A stretch of 64,000 nt of DNA from Candidatus Altimarinota bacterium (GTDB lineage: Bacteria; Patescibacteriota; Gracilibacteria; BD1-5; UBA6164). A model generated the notes under the pieces. The model did no database searches and had not been told where the DNA came from. It saw nothing but the letters and a program-made list of their open reading frames with translations. Each line of letters starts with the position of its first letter. The stretch's first letter is position 1. Positions 1-12,061 of this stretch are shown here, one piece after another. The DNA lies in assembly GCA_028688895.1 (NCBI GenBank), contig JAQTXG010000005.1:1-64000 (forward strand), given 5' to 3'. Position numbers and translations under genes: made by a program.

Positions 1-635
1 GCAATATTTAATTTATTATATCATATCTGCCCCAATAAGACATCTGCTATTTTAAATGAATTTACTCAATCAAGTACAATAGTAGTATTAGTTCACGCTT
101 CCCTTCATCTGACATACAATGATGACATAGCCTTTGATAATTCTCTCTCTATATCAGTTTTTAAATATACTCAATCATACTGAAAAGGTTCATGATTATG
201 CAGTATATTTCTTACAAAATCAACAGCTTTGTCATCATCTGAAAACATTTCTAGAAAATTTTGCGAATTCTCTAACATTTCAGTATATCTCTTTGTTCAG
301 ATTTCTTTAAAAAAACAATCCAATATTACATATAAATAATGCATTCAAATATCCTCATGAGTAATTCACAATTCCAACAAATTTGGATTATCATTAACTT
401 TATTTTTTAATTGAATACCCAATTTTTTTCAAAATTTTTCTGTAAGTTTTCACTTTCAAGCTCATGCCAATCAAGTAAAAGCAAAAACATTATCTATTTC
501 TTGTTTTGTTAAATTAATTATATCAATTGTTTTATGTAACTTTATTCAAGGAAAATTATCTACTCAATAATTTATTTTTTCTATCACATTCATCGAACTA
601 TAAGCCTCTACGATATTAGGATTATTACCATGCAT
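1..635 (-). CDS. P-loop NTPase, kinase-like, 3' end cut by window
   Basis: The frame reads 211 codons from ATG at 635 and runs off the left edge. Residues about 53-63 hold a Walker A-type loop, FTGLAGAGKGK, with two of its glycines written TGA. The loop is followed by a Lys/Leu-rich helix as in nucleotide or small-molecule kinases. Later there is a hydrophobic strand ending in an Asp (IVLDGV) that could be Walker B. The N-terminal 50 residues before the loop are not recognised. The general P-loop assignment is fairly safe, but substrate and pathway are unknown. It is divergent from the malic enzyme gene, with about 130 bases of very AT-rich DNA between them. Confidence 0.7.
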
Positions 636-769
636 AAATATTTCTTATTTCTATAAAAAGTTTATAGATAATAAAATAAAAAGTCAAATAAGCAAGTTAT
701 TTTATATTTTTGTATTGTAATTATATAAATTTATATATCATTGTTATACTATAATTTTTAAATATAAAT

Positions 770-1903
770 ATGGATTACTTCAATGAAAGCTTAAAATTAC
801 ACGAAAAGTGGAAATGAAAAATAGATTTTAAATCTAAAATAGAATTAAATACTAAACAAGACTTATCTCTAGCATATACTCCATGAGTAGCTCAACCTTG
901 TCTAGAAATAGCAAAAGACGCTGAAAATGCATACAAATACACTATTAAATGAAATACTGTAGCTGTCATATCAGATTGATCAGCAGTTTTATGATTGTGA
1001 AATATTTGATGATTGGCATGACTACCAGTAATGGAATGAAAATGTATACTTTTCAAAGAATTTGCCTGAGTAAATGCATTTCCTATAGTATTGGCTTCAC
1101 AAGATACAGAAGAAATAATTAGTACAATAAAAAATATATCACCAACAGTTTGATGAATAAACTTGGAAGATATATCAGCACCTAGATGTTTCGAAATAGA
1201 AGAAAGACTCAAAGCAGAATTAAATATACCAGTGTTTCATGATGATCAACACTGAACAGCTATAGTATGTTTAGCATGAATGATAAATGCTCTCAAAATC
1301 ACAAATAAAAAGATAGAAAATGTAAAAATAGTAGTAAACTGACTTTGAGCAGCTGGTACGGCTATAATAAAATTATTCAAATTATACTGATTTGAAGATA
1401 TAATAGTTTGTGACAGTAAATGAATCGTTTCAAAAAATAGAACAGACTTAAACAAAGAAAAATTAGAAATTTTAAATATTACAAATATAGATAATATTGA
1501 TTGAAAATTGTCAGATGCAGTAGTTTGAGCAGATGTATTTGTATGAGTTTCTGCTCCTTGAGTATTAACTGAACAAATGGTTAAAACGATGAATAAAGAC
1601 TCTATAATATTTGCCATGGCAAATCCTACTCCAGAAATCATGCCAGACTTAGCAAAAAAAGCTTGAGCATTGATAGTAGCTACTGGTAGATCAGATTTTC
1701 CAAATCAATTAAACAATGTATTAGTATTCCCAGGATTATTTAAATGAGCACTAGAAAATAGAGTAATAAAAATCACAGACTCGCATAAATTAGCAGCGGC
1801 AAAAGCATTAGCAGACTATGTACAAAATCCTAGTACAGATGAAATAATACCTAGTCCACTTGATAAAAATGTAGCAAATGTAATAGCAAGTGTTATAAAA
1901 TAA
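770..1903 (+). CDS. malic enzyme (NAD(P)-dependent, short bacterial type)
   Basis: At 377 residues this is the short bacterial malic enzyme, without the C-terminal phosphotransacetylase-like domain of long MaeB. It oxidatively decarboxylates malate to pyruvate, yielding NAD(P)H in the cytoplasm. Visible motifs are AYTPGVAQP with the catalytic Tyr near residue 36, VMEGKCILFK with the catalytic Lys near 91, the metal-binding FHDDQHGTAIV segment near 160, and the Rossmann loop VVNGLGAAGTA near 188. Many of these glycines are TGA. For an organism with few biosynthetic routes it could supply pyruvate and reducing power. Identification is near certain; NAD versus NADP preference cannot be told. Confidence 0.96.
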
Positions 1904-1927
1904 ACAATAACAAATAAAAAATAAAAA

Positions 1928-2716
1928 ATGAAAAAAAGTATAAGCTACTGTGTAGCAGTAAAATATGATTTTAAAAATTTAGTAAGTTATCTAGAAAATA
2001 ATTACAAATTAACAAAATATAAAAATTTCTGTATAATAAAGTTTGAAGAATGATTAAGTTTTATTTTTGATTACTGATCAGTAGTAAACTGGAATTTAAG
2101 TTATGATGATAGTAAAAAAATACTTGATGAATTGGAAAAATTTGAAATATCTCCTATAGATGAAAATATATTTGAAGAATTTTTTTATGAAGAAAAAGAA
2201 TGATGAGAATTAAAAATAAGTAATGATAAAGTATACCTAAGTACAACAACTATAGAAGAAAAAATATGAGTATCTCACTCGATGGCACAATCTATAAAAC
2301 TTAGTTATTTTGAAACAGCCACTCAAAATACAATAGAAGAAACAAAAAACATTCCTAATAATCTGGCAAAAACATGAAATATACTTTTAAAAAGTAATGA
2401 AATCTCAAAAATGAGATGAAATCTTTTTATGACAAAAAGTAGAATAAATCTACATTATGACTTACTTGATTCACCAGAATTTTTCTGGGAATATCCAGAA
2501 TTGTTAAAATATTATGAAACTACTGCAAATTATTTAGAAATAAAAACTAGAATAGAAGTATTAAACAAAAAACTAGAGGTAATCCATGAAATGTTTCAGA
2601 TGCTAGCAGATGAGCAAAAACATAAACATAGTTCCCTTTTAGAATGGATAATTATATGGTTAATAGTAGTAGAAGTATTTTTTACGATTTTTCATGATGT
2701 ATTAAAATTATTTTAA
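1928..2716 (+). CDS. RMD1/DUF155 family membrane-tail protein
   Basis: A 262-residue protein starting 24 bases after the malic enzyme stop, so possibly co-transcribed. The C-terminal part (about residues 165-262) carries the family hallmark: a helical coiled segment with HKHSSLLEWIIIW, then a single hydrophobic membrane segment and a short tail. This matches RMD1/DUF155 proteins, known from yeast mitochondria and many bacteria, whose biochemical role is poorly defined. The acidic N-terminal half is variable. An internal Met at 2429 begins the only part readable in the standard code, but homology extends upstream, so the ATG at 1928 is chosen. Family call good, function unknown. Confidence 0.85.
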
Positions 2717-2753
2717 AACTGGAATTTATTTTTCAATTTTTTAAACAATAAAT

Positions 2754-2781
2754 TTGATTTAAATACTATTTTAAATATAAT
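2754..2781 (+). promoter_or_regulatory. sigma70-like promoter of the toxin-antitoxin pair
   Basis: TTGATT at 2754-2759 and TATAAT at 2776-2781 are separated by 16 bases, about 33 bases before the antitoxin ATG. The AT-rich background makes such matches easy, so this is only a candidate. Confidence 0.4.
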
Positions 2782-2814
2782 TATGTATATAATTTAATAT
2801 ATAATAACATACAT

Positions 2815-3114
2815 ATGGGTAAAATAATTGAAAGTAAATATATATCAGCAACAGAATTAAAAAACAAAACAAAAAATGTTTTGGATATGACAGATGATTT
2901 ATGAGAAGTATACATAATGAATAATAACAAACCTAAAGCAGTTATAGTCAGTATAGAAAGATACAATTATTTAAATAATTATAATATTCCAGAAGTAGAA
3001 CCTGATGAATTTGAAATAAATGCAATTAAAGAATACGAAAAACAAAAAAAAGATTGAACATTAGAATTTATAGAATGAGATGAAGTTTTTAGTTTTTTAA
3101 ATTCATTAAAATAA
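2815..3114 (+). CDS. type II antitoxin, Phd/YefM family
   Basis: A 99-residue protein. Its N-terminus (KYISATELKNKTKNVLDM, then a strand and NKPKAVIVSIERYN) is the Phd/YefM DNA-binding fold, which represses its own promoter. The acidic C-terminus (about residues 60-99) would wrap the toxin. The toxin gene starts one base after this stop, the usual antitoxin-toxin order. Two glycines are TGA, so the pair is adapted to the host code rather than freshly acquired from a standard-code donor. Confidence 0.88.
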
Positions 3115-3115
3115 A

Positions 3116-3379
3116 ATGTATAATATAAAACTAGAAAAAAAAATTTTAAAATTTTTAGATAAACACAAATGAGAAAATATTATTAATATCTTTATAAAAG
3201 CATTAAGTATATTAAAAATTAATCCATATAAAAATAATCTAGATGTAAAATTATTAAAATGAAAAAATAATTATTATAGACTTAGAATCTGAAAATATAG
3301 GTTTATATATGAAATAATTGAAAATAAACTAGTTATTATTTTTACAAACTGAGATACTAGATGAGATATTTATAAATAA
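3116..3379 (+). CDS. type II toxin, RelE/ParE superfamily
   Basis: An 87-residue basic protein with the RelE/ParE fold signature: N-terminal helices (KILKFLDKHKGE), the central LKGKNNYYRLRIGKYRFIYEI strand pair, and a final strand with VIIFTNGDTRGDIYK. Members cleave ribosome-bound mRNA or poison gyrase. The YRLRIGKYRFIYE segment looks more like the RelE/YoeB side, but the catalytic residues are not distinct enough to decide. It lies one base downstream of its antitoxin. The flippase ATG follows 16 bases after its stop, so they may share a transcript. Confidence 0.88.
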
Positions 3380-3395
3380 TTATTACTTACAAAAA

Positions 3396-4910
3396 ATGAT
3401 AGACCAACAAAATTCACTTTCGGAAAAATTTCTCAAAAAAGGTTTCTGGCTTTATGTATTCTCATTTATAATTGCACCGATTTGATATATTATAAAAGTT
3501 ATATTATCAAATGATTTAAGTGTAGAAGAAATATGAGTGCTTTATTGAATAATCAGTTTGATTACTTTGGTAGCTGGATTCAATGATTTTTGAATGACTG
3601 AAAGTCTAAACAAATTTTTACCACAATACATAACAGAAAAAAGATATGACAAAGTAAAAGCACTGCTTTTATACGCTCTCTGAACACAAATGGTAACAGC
3701 TATAATCATATTTTTTATATTTTTCTTTTGAGCAAATTATATATGAACAAATTATTTTAAATACAATGATGCTATTGAAGCTATAAAAATATTTTCATTT
3801 TATTTTATTTTAATGAATATCTTTCAAGTAATATGAACATTTTTTATGTCAGTACAAGATACTTTATATAGCAAAATATGAGAATTAGCAAGAATGTTAT
3901 TTGTTTTATTATTCATATTAACATTATTTTTAAATTGAAAATGAACACTGATAAATTATTCTTACGCTTGGCTTATTTGATTAATTATTTGAATAATTGT
4001 TTGATATATATTATTTTATAATAAATACTATAAAATATATCTAAAATGAATAAAAGCAGATATCAGTTCAAAATTTTACAAAAAAATATTTAAATACGCT
4101 ATATTTGTTTTCATATGAGCTCAAGCAAGCACTATACTTTGACAAATAGATATGCAAATGATTATTTATATGCTATGAAGTAAAGACGCTTGATTATATT
4201 CAAACTATCTAAGTTTGATATGAATACCATTTCTAATAATTACTCCTATTTTTTGACTACTATTCCCTATTTTTTCAGAAATGTATTCAAAATGAGAAAT
4301 AGAAAGAATCAATTTGGTTAAAAATATTTTTGAAAAAAATTTCCTTTGAATTTGAATAGCAATAAATATATTATTTTTTCTTTTCTGAGAAATCATAGCC
4401 TATATATTTTTCTGAGAAAAATTTATAATGTCATGAACAATTATTAAATATTCAGCACTATTTCTAGCATTCAATTTTTTACTACAGATAAATTTCAATC
4501 TATTAGCTTCTATATGAAAAGTAAAAGAAAGAGTAGTTATTATCTCTTACGCAATAATAATCAATTTTATTTTAAATCTAGTATTTATTAAATTATTATG
4601 AGTAGTATGATCAGCTCTAGCTACATGAATTTGATGGATTTATATACGGTACATGTCAGAAATTAAATTGTGATTTGAATACAAATCCAAATTTAACTTG
4701 AAATATGTATTTAAAAACATTATATTTCTAAGTTTGATATGAATAATTATATATTTCATATTACCTAAAGAATTCACTTCTATATCGAGAATTTATCTAT
4801 TCTTTGAAGTAATAGTTATTTCTATTATATACTTTATATGTTATTTATTTATAAACTATTGAGATTTCAGATTTTTGATTCTAGAAATAAAAAGACTCAG
4901 AGGAAAATAA
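3396..4910 (+). CDS. polysaccharide flippase (Wzx/MATE-like)
   Basis: A 504-residue, very hydrophobic protein with about 14 membrane segments, the usual size of Wzx/MurJ-type lipid-linked oligosaccharide flippases of the MATE/MOP superfamily. Its N-terminus contains the LVAGFNDFGMTESLNKFLPQY stretch typical of RfbX-like proteins, where a GxxxxLxxFLP pattern marks the first amphipathic region. It would move undecaprenyl-linked glycan units across the cytoplasmic membrane, which fits the large glycan operon 2.5 kb downstream. The stop at 4908-4910 is directly followed by a strong hairpin terminator. Confidence 0.85.
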
Positions 4911-4944
4911 AAATCACAAAGCAAATTTGCTTTGTGATTTTTTT
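4911..4944 (+). terminator. bidirectional rho-independent terminator
   Basis: A near-perfect inverted repeat (AAATCACAAAGCAA / TTGCTTTGTGATTT) flanked by A and T runs. It lies between the flippase stop and the convergent apt stop and can serve both strands. Confidence 0.9.
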
Positions 4945-4953
4945 AAATATTTA

Positions 4954-5460
4954 TTAATATTCCAAAATAGTATTTACATTATAACCTTTCAATTTTTCTC
5001 TTCCATTCAAAAAAGTTAAATCAACTACTACATTTACACTATGAACAATTCATCACAATTTTTCTACCAATTGACAAGCAGCAAATGCAGTTCATCAAGT
5101 AGCTAGTAAATCATCAATTATTACAACCTTGTCTCATTTTTTAATAGCATCTATATGTATATCAAAAGTATTTTTTCAATACTCCAATTCATAATCAACT
5201 GAAATAGTTTCATATGGCAATTTTCATTTTTTTCTAACAATTGCAAGAGGTTTAGACAATTTATAAGACAATGCTCAAGCAAATAAAAATCATCTAGCAT
5301 CCAATCACAATACCACATCAGCATCATCTATAAGCTCTGCAAATCTTTCAATTGTAGTATTAAATGCAATAGGACTTTGTAAAAGTGGAGTAATATCTTT
5401 AAAAACTATTCATTCTATAGGAAAATTTTCTACATCTCTTATATATTCCTTTAATTCCAT
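4954..5460 (-). CDS. apt: adenine phosphoribosyltransferase
   Basis: A 168-residue protein, the usual length of Apt. It converts adenine and PRPP to AMP. The PRPP-binding motif VVIIDDLLATGGTA is clear near residues 112-125, with both loop glycines written TGA. The flavour of Apt is confirmed by the N-terminal FPIEGIVFKDITPLL and by VVLGLDARGFLF near residue 50. It is the last gene of the mtnN-luxS-apt run, starting 7 bases after the luxS stop. The nucleosidase releases adenine, which Apt returns to the AMP pool, so the order makes metabolic sense. Confidence 0.96.
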
Positions 5461-5467
5461 AAAATAA

Positions 5468-5947
5468 TTATTGTGGATAAAATAAATTGTGTTCTTTTAT
5501 ATCAAGTAATACTTCAGTCAAATATTTATTTGATATATATTTTGCCATAGGTAAATTCATATCCAAATAATTTCCACAATCACGAGCACTTTGTCATGGT
5601 ATTTCTCAAACAAAATCTTTCATAAAAGTATACAATTCTATAATCAATGGAACTATATCTTTTGATTCATAATCACCAGTCAAAAGTAAATAAAATCATG
5701 TTCTACATCACATAGGTCAAAAATAAATAGTTTTTGAACCATATTCACTATGATTTCTCAAAAAAGTAGCTCATAAATGCTCTATTGCATGCATTTCTGC
5801 ATTATTCATAACTGGCTCTTTATTAGGTTGAGTCATTCTCAAATCAAAAGTAGTAATTACACTATCACCTACATTATCTTTTCTAGAAACAAATACTCCA
5901 GGAAACATCCTAGTATGATCTATCATAAAACTTGCTATTTTATCCAT
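5468..5947 (-). CDS. luxS: S-ribosylhomocysteine lyase (AI-2 synthase)
   Basis: LuxS splits S-ribosylhomocysteine into homocysteine and DPD, the precursor of autoinducer 2. The 159-residue frame shows the N-terminal SFMIDHTRM, the FDLRMTQPN stretch, the zinc-ligand motif HAIEHL (HxxEH), the NHSEYGSKTIYFGPMGC region with the third zinc ligand Cys, and GFYLL. The frame extends upstream to a GTG at 6019, but that would overlap mtnN by 61 bases and add residues absent from LuxS. The ATG at 5947 gives the normal family length and a clean 11-base gap after mtnN. Confidence 0.97.
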
Positions 5948-5958
5948 ATTTTTATTTA

Positions 5959-6621
5959 TTAATTTATAATTTTTTCCAATACTTTCAAAGAATTTTGCAT
6001 TGCAAAATCCAGATTTCACATATGAGCATCCTTTGCATCATTATCTGCTCAATCAGATATAGCTTTTATAAATACACATTTATCCAAACTATCAAATTCA
6101 CGAGCAACAGATGCAACAGCAAAAGCTTCCATTTCTATTACACTTGCATTATATTCATTTTTCAATTTTTGCACTTTTTCATTATCATCTATAAATTGAT
6201 CTCATGTAAGACAAAAAGAATCTCCAAATACTTGAAAATCAAACTGTCACAAATCTAAATCTATTTCATTATTTATAATTATTTCTTTTTTTGCATAATC
6301 CAAATGTGCTCAATCAAATGGTAAATACATATCATGTTGTAATATTTTATTTACTATAAACACATCTCATACTTCTACTTCATTTCAGAGTAAACTTCCT
6401 GCTATACCAATATTTATCAATTTTTCTATATCATAATTCATAAATATATAAGTAGTAGCAATTGAAGCTTGTATTTTTCATATTCAAGTCAATGCTAACA
6501 CAATTTCATTATTTTCATAAATACTTATATTTTTCAAATTATGAGTATTTATTAGAGAATACATATCAATTATATGATTAGCTTCTTCTTTCATAGCAGT
6601 TATTATAGCTGTTTTTTTCAA
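5959..6621 (-). CDS. mtnN: 5'-methylthioadenosine/S-adenosylhomocysteine nucleosidase
   Basis: A 220-residue MTAN/Pfs enzyme that removes adenine from MTA and SAH. Features are the N-terminal strand with IITAMKEEA (the catalytic Glu region), the GIGKIQAS loop, INIGIAGSL, VIEMEAFAV (the substrate-binding Glu) and AISDGADNDAKD with the catalytic Asp near the C-terminus. The start is taken as TTG at 6621: the frame meets a stop four codons further upstream, and an ATG start at the internal Met would delete the first beta strand. It feeds ribosylhomocysteine to LuxS and adenine to Apt, the next two genes. Confidence 0.94.
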
Positions 6622-6689
6622 TACAATAAATTAAGAATTAAATTACATTTTTATTATATGAAAAAAAATATAAAAATAAAATATTAATA

Positions 6690-6732
6690 ATAAAAACAGT
6701 TATTAGAAAATTTCTAATAACTGGTTTTTAAT
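6690..6732 (-). terminator. rho-independent terminator of the 143-residue gene
   Basis: An inverted repeat, CAGTTATTAGAAA / TTTCTAATAACTG, with flanking A/T runs, just past the stop at 6728 when read on the minus strand. It separates this gene from mtnN. Confidence 0.8.
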
Positions 6733-7159
6733 TTTCAATACTATAAGTAAACCTTGAAATTCATCTATAACCTACACAAGCAGAACTTGTTTTAAGTCAT
6801 AATTCATCAAATTTATCTGATTGTTCTAATAATTTGATAAGAGATTTATTATATACTTCATCTATTAATAAATATTCATGAGTTTGAAAATGATTTACTT
6901 CTTTTTTTATTTTGTCATACAAACTATTTTCTTTGTGTTTTTTTAGTAAAATTTTTCATGAAGTATTACTTGGTTTATCTAATAACCAATCAGAATTATT
7001 TATCAAATCAATAATACTTGAATACCTGACTTTTAAAGATCATATATCACTAGTTATTTTCATCACATCAGCAGATATTTGATTTCTAGTCCCAAGGATT
7101 GCATTATTTTCTCATTTTTCTAAACTACTCACCTCTAATAAAGCATGTATTTCCAACAT
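6728..7159 (-). CDS. hypothetical soluble protein, 143 residues
   Basis: I do not recognise this protein. It starts MLEIHALLEVSSLEK and is rich in charged helices, with no membrane segment or signal peptide. The C-terminal stretch TSSACVGYRGISRFTYSIE is more strand-like and contains its only Cys. TGA is used for several glycines, which supports a genuine coding frame. It is followed by its own terminator and stands alone between mtnN and the divergent phosphomannomutase gene, so there is no context-based clue to function. Confidence 0.6.
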
Positions 7160-7323
7160 ATTTTTTTATTATTTTATAAATCACACGGATTATATGGATA
7201 TTTTTTAAAAAACAAGAGAAAATAAGGAAAAAAATAGCTTTTTAACATAAAAATATTATTTAGAGTGACTTTTAATGTTTTTTTTATATATTTATCACTA
7301 ATTATTATTAAAAAATATAGATT

Positions 7324-8064
7324 ATGTTTAAAATGATTGTATTTGATATGGATGGTACTTTGACACCTTCTAAATGAAAAATGGATAGTGAAATGGTAGA
7401 ATTATTCAAAAAATTGTTATGAAAATACAAAGTTTGAATAATCTCAGGTTGAAAATATGAATTATTTCAAACACAAGTACTTCCCCATTTATGAAATGAT
7501 GATAAATTATTATCAAATCTATATGTTTGCCCTACATGTAGTACTGCTATGTACTTGTATCAAAATTGAGATTGGAATATGCAATATTCTCTAGATTTAA
7601 CACTAGATGAAAGAACACATATAATCACTACACTTAATAATGCAATCATAGAATTGGATTTAAAACCAGAAATGACATGGTGAGAATTGGTAGAAGATAG
7701 AAGAACACAGATAAGTTATTCTGCACTTTGACAAGAAGCACCACTAGAATTCAAAAGTGTATATGATCCAGATTTCAAAAAAAGAGAAAAAATCAGAGAA
7801 CATATATTGGATGATTTAAAATGATTTAATGTGTTATTATGATGAGCTAGTACGATAGACATTACTAGAGAATGAGTAGATAAAGCTTATTGAGTGAGAA
7901 AGTTATCTGAAATATCAGGAATAGATTTGGATGAGATGATATTTGTATGAGATGCAGTATTCCCTGGATGAAATGATTATCCACCACTTGAAATATGAGT
8001 TACTTCTAAAAGAGTATTTGATATAGAGGATACGAAAAGATATATAAAAATGTTAGTTGATTAA
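7324..8064 (+). CDS. phosphomannomutase-like HAD hydrolase (eukaryotic PMM type)
   Basis: A 246-residue HAD-superfamily protein. The nucleophile motif FDMDGTLTPSK is at residues 8-18, motif II is in GIISGGK, and the GDAVFPGGNDYPPLE segment near the C-terminus carries the metal-binding Asp in the form typical of eukaryotic-type PMM (cap type IIB). It would interconvert mannose-6-P and mannose-1-P, supplying the ManC encoded 10 bases downstream. The position at the head of the GDP-mannose module supports this over a general sugar phosphatase. A simple phosphatase role remains possible. Confidence 0.85.
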
Positions 8065-8073
8065 AATATAAAT

Positions 8074-9420
8074 ATGAATTTAAAAGTTATTATATTGGCA
8101 TGATGAAGTTGAACTAGATTGTGGCCATTATCTAGAAAAAATTATCCAAAACAATTTATAAAACTAAAAGAATTTGATAATATATCATTTTTTGAAAAGT
8201 GTGTAGCTAGAGCAAATAAAATAACAGATTCGAAAAATATTTTCATAGTAACAAATAATGAGTACAAATTTCATTGTATGAATCAATCTAATATTGATGA
8301 AAATAATATAATAATTGAATCTCAAGCAAAAAATACTCTTTGAGCTATATCATTATGAATAGAATCATGAAATGAAGATGATATATATATAGTATTATCC
8401 TCAGATCATATAATAAAAGATGAAGATATTTTTGTGGAAATGATAAATAATAGTATAGAAGCAGCAAAGAATAGTATTATAACATTTGGAATTAAACCAT
8501 CAAAAGCTCATACATGATATGGGTATATAAATTTTGAAAAAAAATGAGATCTTCCATATAAAGTAATAAATTTCAGAGAAAAACCAGATGAAAATACTGC
8601 TAAAAAATATATTGAAAATTGATATTATTGGAATGCATGAATATTTATGTTCAGTAAAAAAATATTTTTAGAAGAATTAGAAAAAAATAATAAAGAATAC
8701 TTTGAATTAATCAAAAATTGAGCTAGTAAAAATTTTGAACAATTACCAGATTTGTCGATTGATTACTGATTACTAGAATTATCAAATAATATAAAAATAA
8801 CTCCACTAGACATATATTGGAATGATTTATGATGATTTGAAGCATTTTTAGAATATTTTGATGAAAATAATATAAAAAATGATTTTTCAAATATATGATG
8901 AGATAATAATTTTTTAATACAAACAAACAATAATAAAGAAGTAGCTTTTATATGAGTGGATGATTTAATAGTAATAGATACAAAGGATGCCTTACTCATA
9001 TCTAAAAAATGAGAATCATGAAAAGTAAAAAATATTTTAGAACAACTAAAAGAAAAAAACAAATACCAAACAGATTACTGATTAACAGTTTATAGACCAT
9101 GGTGAAGCTACACTATAATAGATGAGTGAAAAATGTTTAAAACAAAAAGATTAACTGTCTTACCAGGTAAAAAATTATCTAGTCAAATGCATCATCACAG
9201 GTCAGAACATTGGGTTGTAGTAAGTGGTACTGCAAAAATTATATTAAATGACAAAGAAATTCTATTATCTAAATGAGAATCTACATATATACCTATTTGA
9301 ACAACTCATAGACTTGAAAATGTATGAAAAATAGATTTACATATTATAGAAAGTCAGATTTGAGATTATCTAGAAGAAGATGATATAGTCAGATTTGATG
9401 ATGAATTTTGAAGATGTTAA
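8074..9420 (+). CDS. manC: mannose-1-phosphate guanylyltransferase / mannose-6-phosphate isomerase
   Basis: A 448-residue bifunctional-type ManC/AlgA. The N-terminal nucleotidyltransferase has LAGGSGTRLWPLSR (its glycines are TGA) near residue 9, then YGYINFE and INFREKPD. The C-terminal cupin (about residues 330-448) has VYRPWGSYTI, SSQMHHHRSEHWVV and GTTHRLEN, the metal site of type II phosphomannose isomerase. It makes GDP-mannose from mannose-1-P and GTP, and may also isomerise fructose-6-P. Gmd starts 15 bases downstream. Confidence 0.96.
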
Positions 9421-9434
9421 AATTTAATTACTAA

Positions 9435-10529
<1,095 letters not shown>

Positions 10530-10531
10530 TT

Positions 10532-10996
10532 ATGTTTATAAAAGATAAATTATACAGAGAAATAATTGACAAAACTATTATACAAACAATAGATATAGTA
10601 TTTTTAAATGATAAAAATGAGATACTGTTATGATTGAGAAATAATAATCCATTAAAATGAGTTTATTATTTACCAGGATGAAGAAGATTAAAAAGTGAAA
10701 CGATTTTAGAATCAGCTAAAAGAAAAGCAAAAGAAGAAATTTGAATAAATATAGATACAGATAAATTAATATTTTTATGAGTTTATGATGATATATATGA
10801 AAATTCAATGTATAAATGAATTTGATCACATTATTCACCTATAATTTATATATACAAATTAAATGATATAGAAGCAAAAAATATAAAAACTGATTTACAA
10901 CATAATGATTTAAAATTTTTTAATATAAATGACAAAAATCTATGTTACATGTTATCAGAAAAAATAAGTGATATAAAAAAACTTAACATTTTATAA
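10532..10996 (+). CDS. gmm: GDP-mannose mannosyl hydrolase-like Nudix protein
   Basis: A 154-residue Nudix-superfamily protein with the LPGGRRLKSETILESAKRK / AKEEIG segment, close to the atypical Gmm/NudD box in which the usual REUXEE is modified. The N-terminal MFIKDKLYREIIDKTIIQTIDIVFLN is the Gmm pattern. Gmm hydrolyses GDP-mannose or GDP-glucose to GDP and sugar and may balance GDP-mannose supply. As in the E. coli colanic acid cluster it sits among gmd and fcl. Its ATG is 2 bases after the gmd stop and fcl follows after 5 bases. Confidence 0.88.
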
Positions 10997-11001
10997 AAAT
11001 T

Positions 11002-11949
11002 ATGGAAAAAAATTCTAAAATATATATAGCATGACATAATTGACTAGTTTGATCAGCAATATTGAGAAATCTAGAAAAAAATTGATATACAAACTTAATA
11101 TTTAAAAATTCAAAAGAACTAGATTTAACAGATAATAATAAGGTAAAAGAATTTTTTGAAAAAGAAAAACCAGAATACGTATTCTTAGCTGCAGCAAAAG
11201 TATGATGAATAATTGCCAATAACAATTACCCTGCCGATTTTATTTATCAGAATTTACAAATACAAAATAATGTAATACATAATAGTTATTTAAATTGAGT
11301 AAAAAAATTATTATTCTTAGGTTCAAGTTGTATATACCCAAAATATTGCGAACAACCTATGAAAGAAGAATATTTACTTACATGAATACTTGAACCTACC
11401 AATGAACCTTATGCAATAGCAAAAATAGCATGAATAAAAATGTGCCAAAATTATAATAGACAATACGGAACAAATTTTATAGCATGTATGCCAACAAATC
11501 TATATTGACCAAATGATAATTTTGACTTAACTTCTAGTCATGTATTACCTGCTATGATCAGAAAATTTCATGAAGCAAAATTAAATAATTCAGAAGTAAC
11601 TCTTTGGTGAGACTGAAATCCTATGAGAGAATTTCTTTATGTAGATGATATGGCTGATGCGTGTATTTATATGATGAATAATTTTAATCCAACAAAAGAA
11701 CAAAACGAATCATGAGATATTTTTATAAATATTTGAACATGAAAAGATATTACTATAAAAGAATTAGCTAAAACTGTTCAAAAAATAGTATGATATAATT
11801 GAAAAATTCACTGGGATACAAATAGACCTAATGGAACTCCTAGAAAATTACAAGATGTAAGTAAATTAAATAATCTGTGATGGAAATACAATGTAGAATT
11901 GGAAGAAGGAATTAAATTAAGTTATGAGTGGTTTTTAAATAATAATTAA
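11002..11949 (+). CDS. fcl: GDP-L-fucose synthase
   Basis: A 315-residue SDR epimerase-reductase that turns GDP-4-keto-6-deoxymannose into GDP-L-fucose with NADPH. Features are the loop IAGHNGLVGSAI, the family-specific LAAAKVGGI followed by [26 protein letters not shown] with catalytic Ser and Cys, [10 protein letters not shown] with YxxxK, and [18 protein letters not shown]. All are at normal spacing. It ends the GDP-fucose module and is followed by a modest hairpin and about 110 bases before the CDP-sugar genes. Confidence 0.97.
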
Positions 11950-11964
11950 TATAGTTTTTAACAA

Positions 11965-12002
11965 AAAAAATAAAATTCATATGACTTTTATTTTTTTTTT
12001 CG
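11965..12002 (+). terminator. possible terminator after fcl
   Basis: ATAAAATTCATATGACTTTTAT followed by a run of ten T. The stem is centred on TCATATGA with one mismatch, so it is weaker than the other terminators here and read-through into rfbF is likely. Confidence 0.5.
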
Positions 12003-12061
12003 TAGTATTTCAAGGTATTTAATAGAAAATAATAATAAATTACATATATAACTAATAAATT

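Noticed and set aside
892-1641. Minus-strand frames across the malic enzyme gene
   Set aside because: They are open only because TGA-rich sense sequence has few minus-strand stops; the plus-strand malic enzyme is complete and explains the region.
5947-6019. GTG start for luxS at 6019, giving a longer protein overlapping mtnN
   Set aside because: The extra 24 residues are not part of LuxS, the mtnN coding sequence covers the same bases in another frame, and the ATG at 5947 gives the normal LuxS length and a clean gap.
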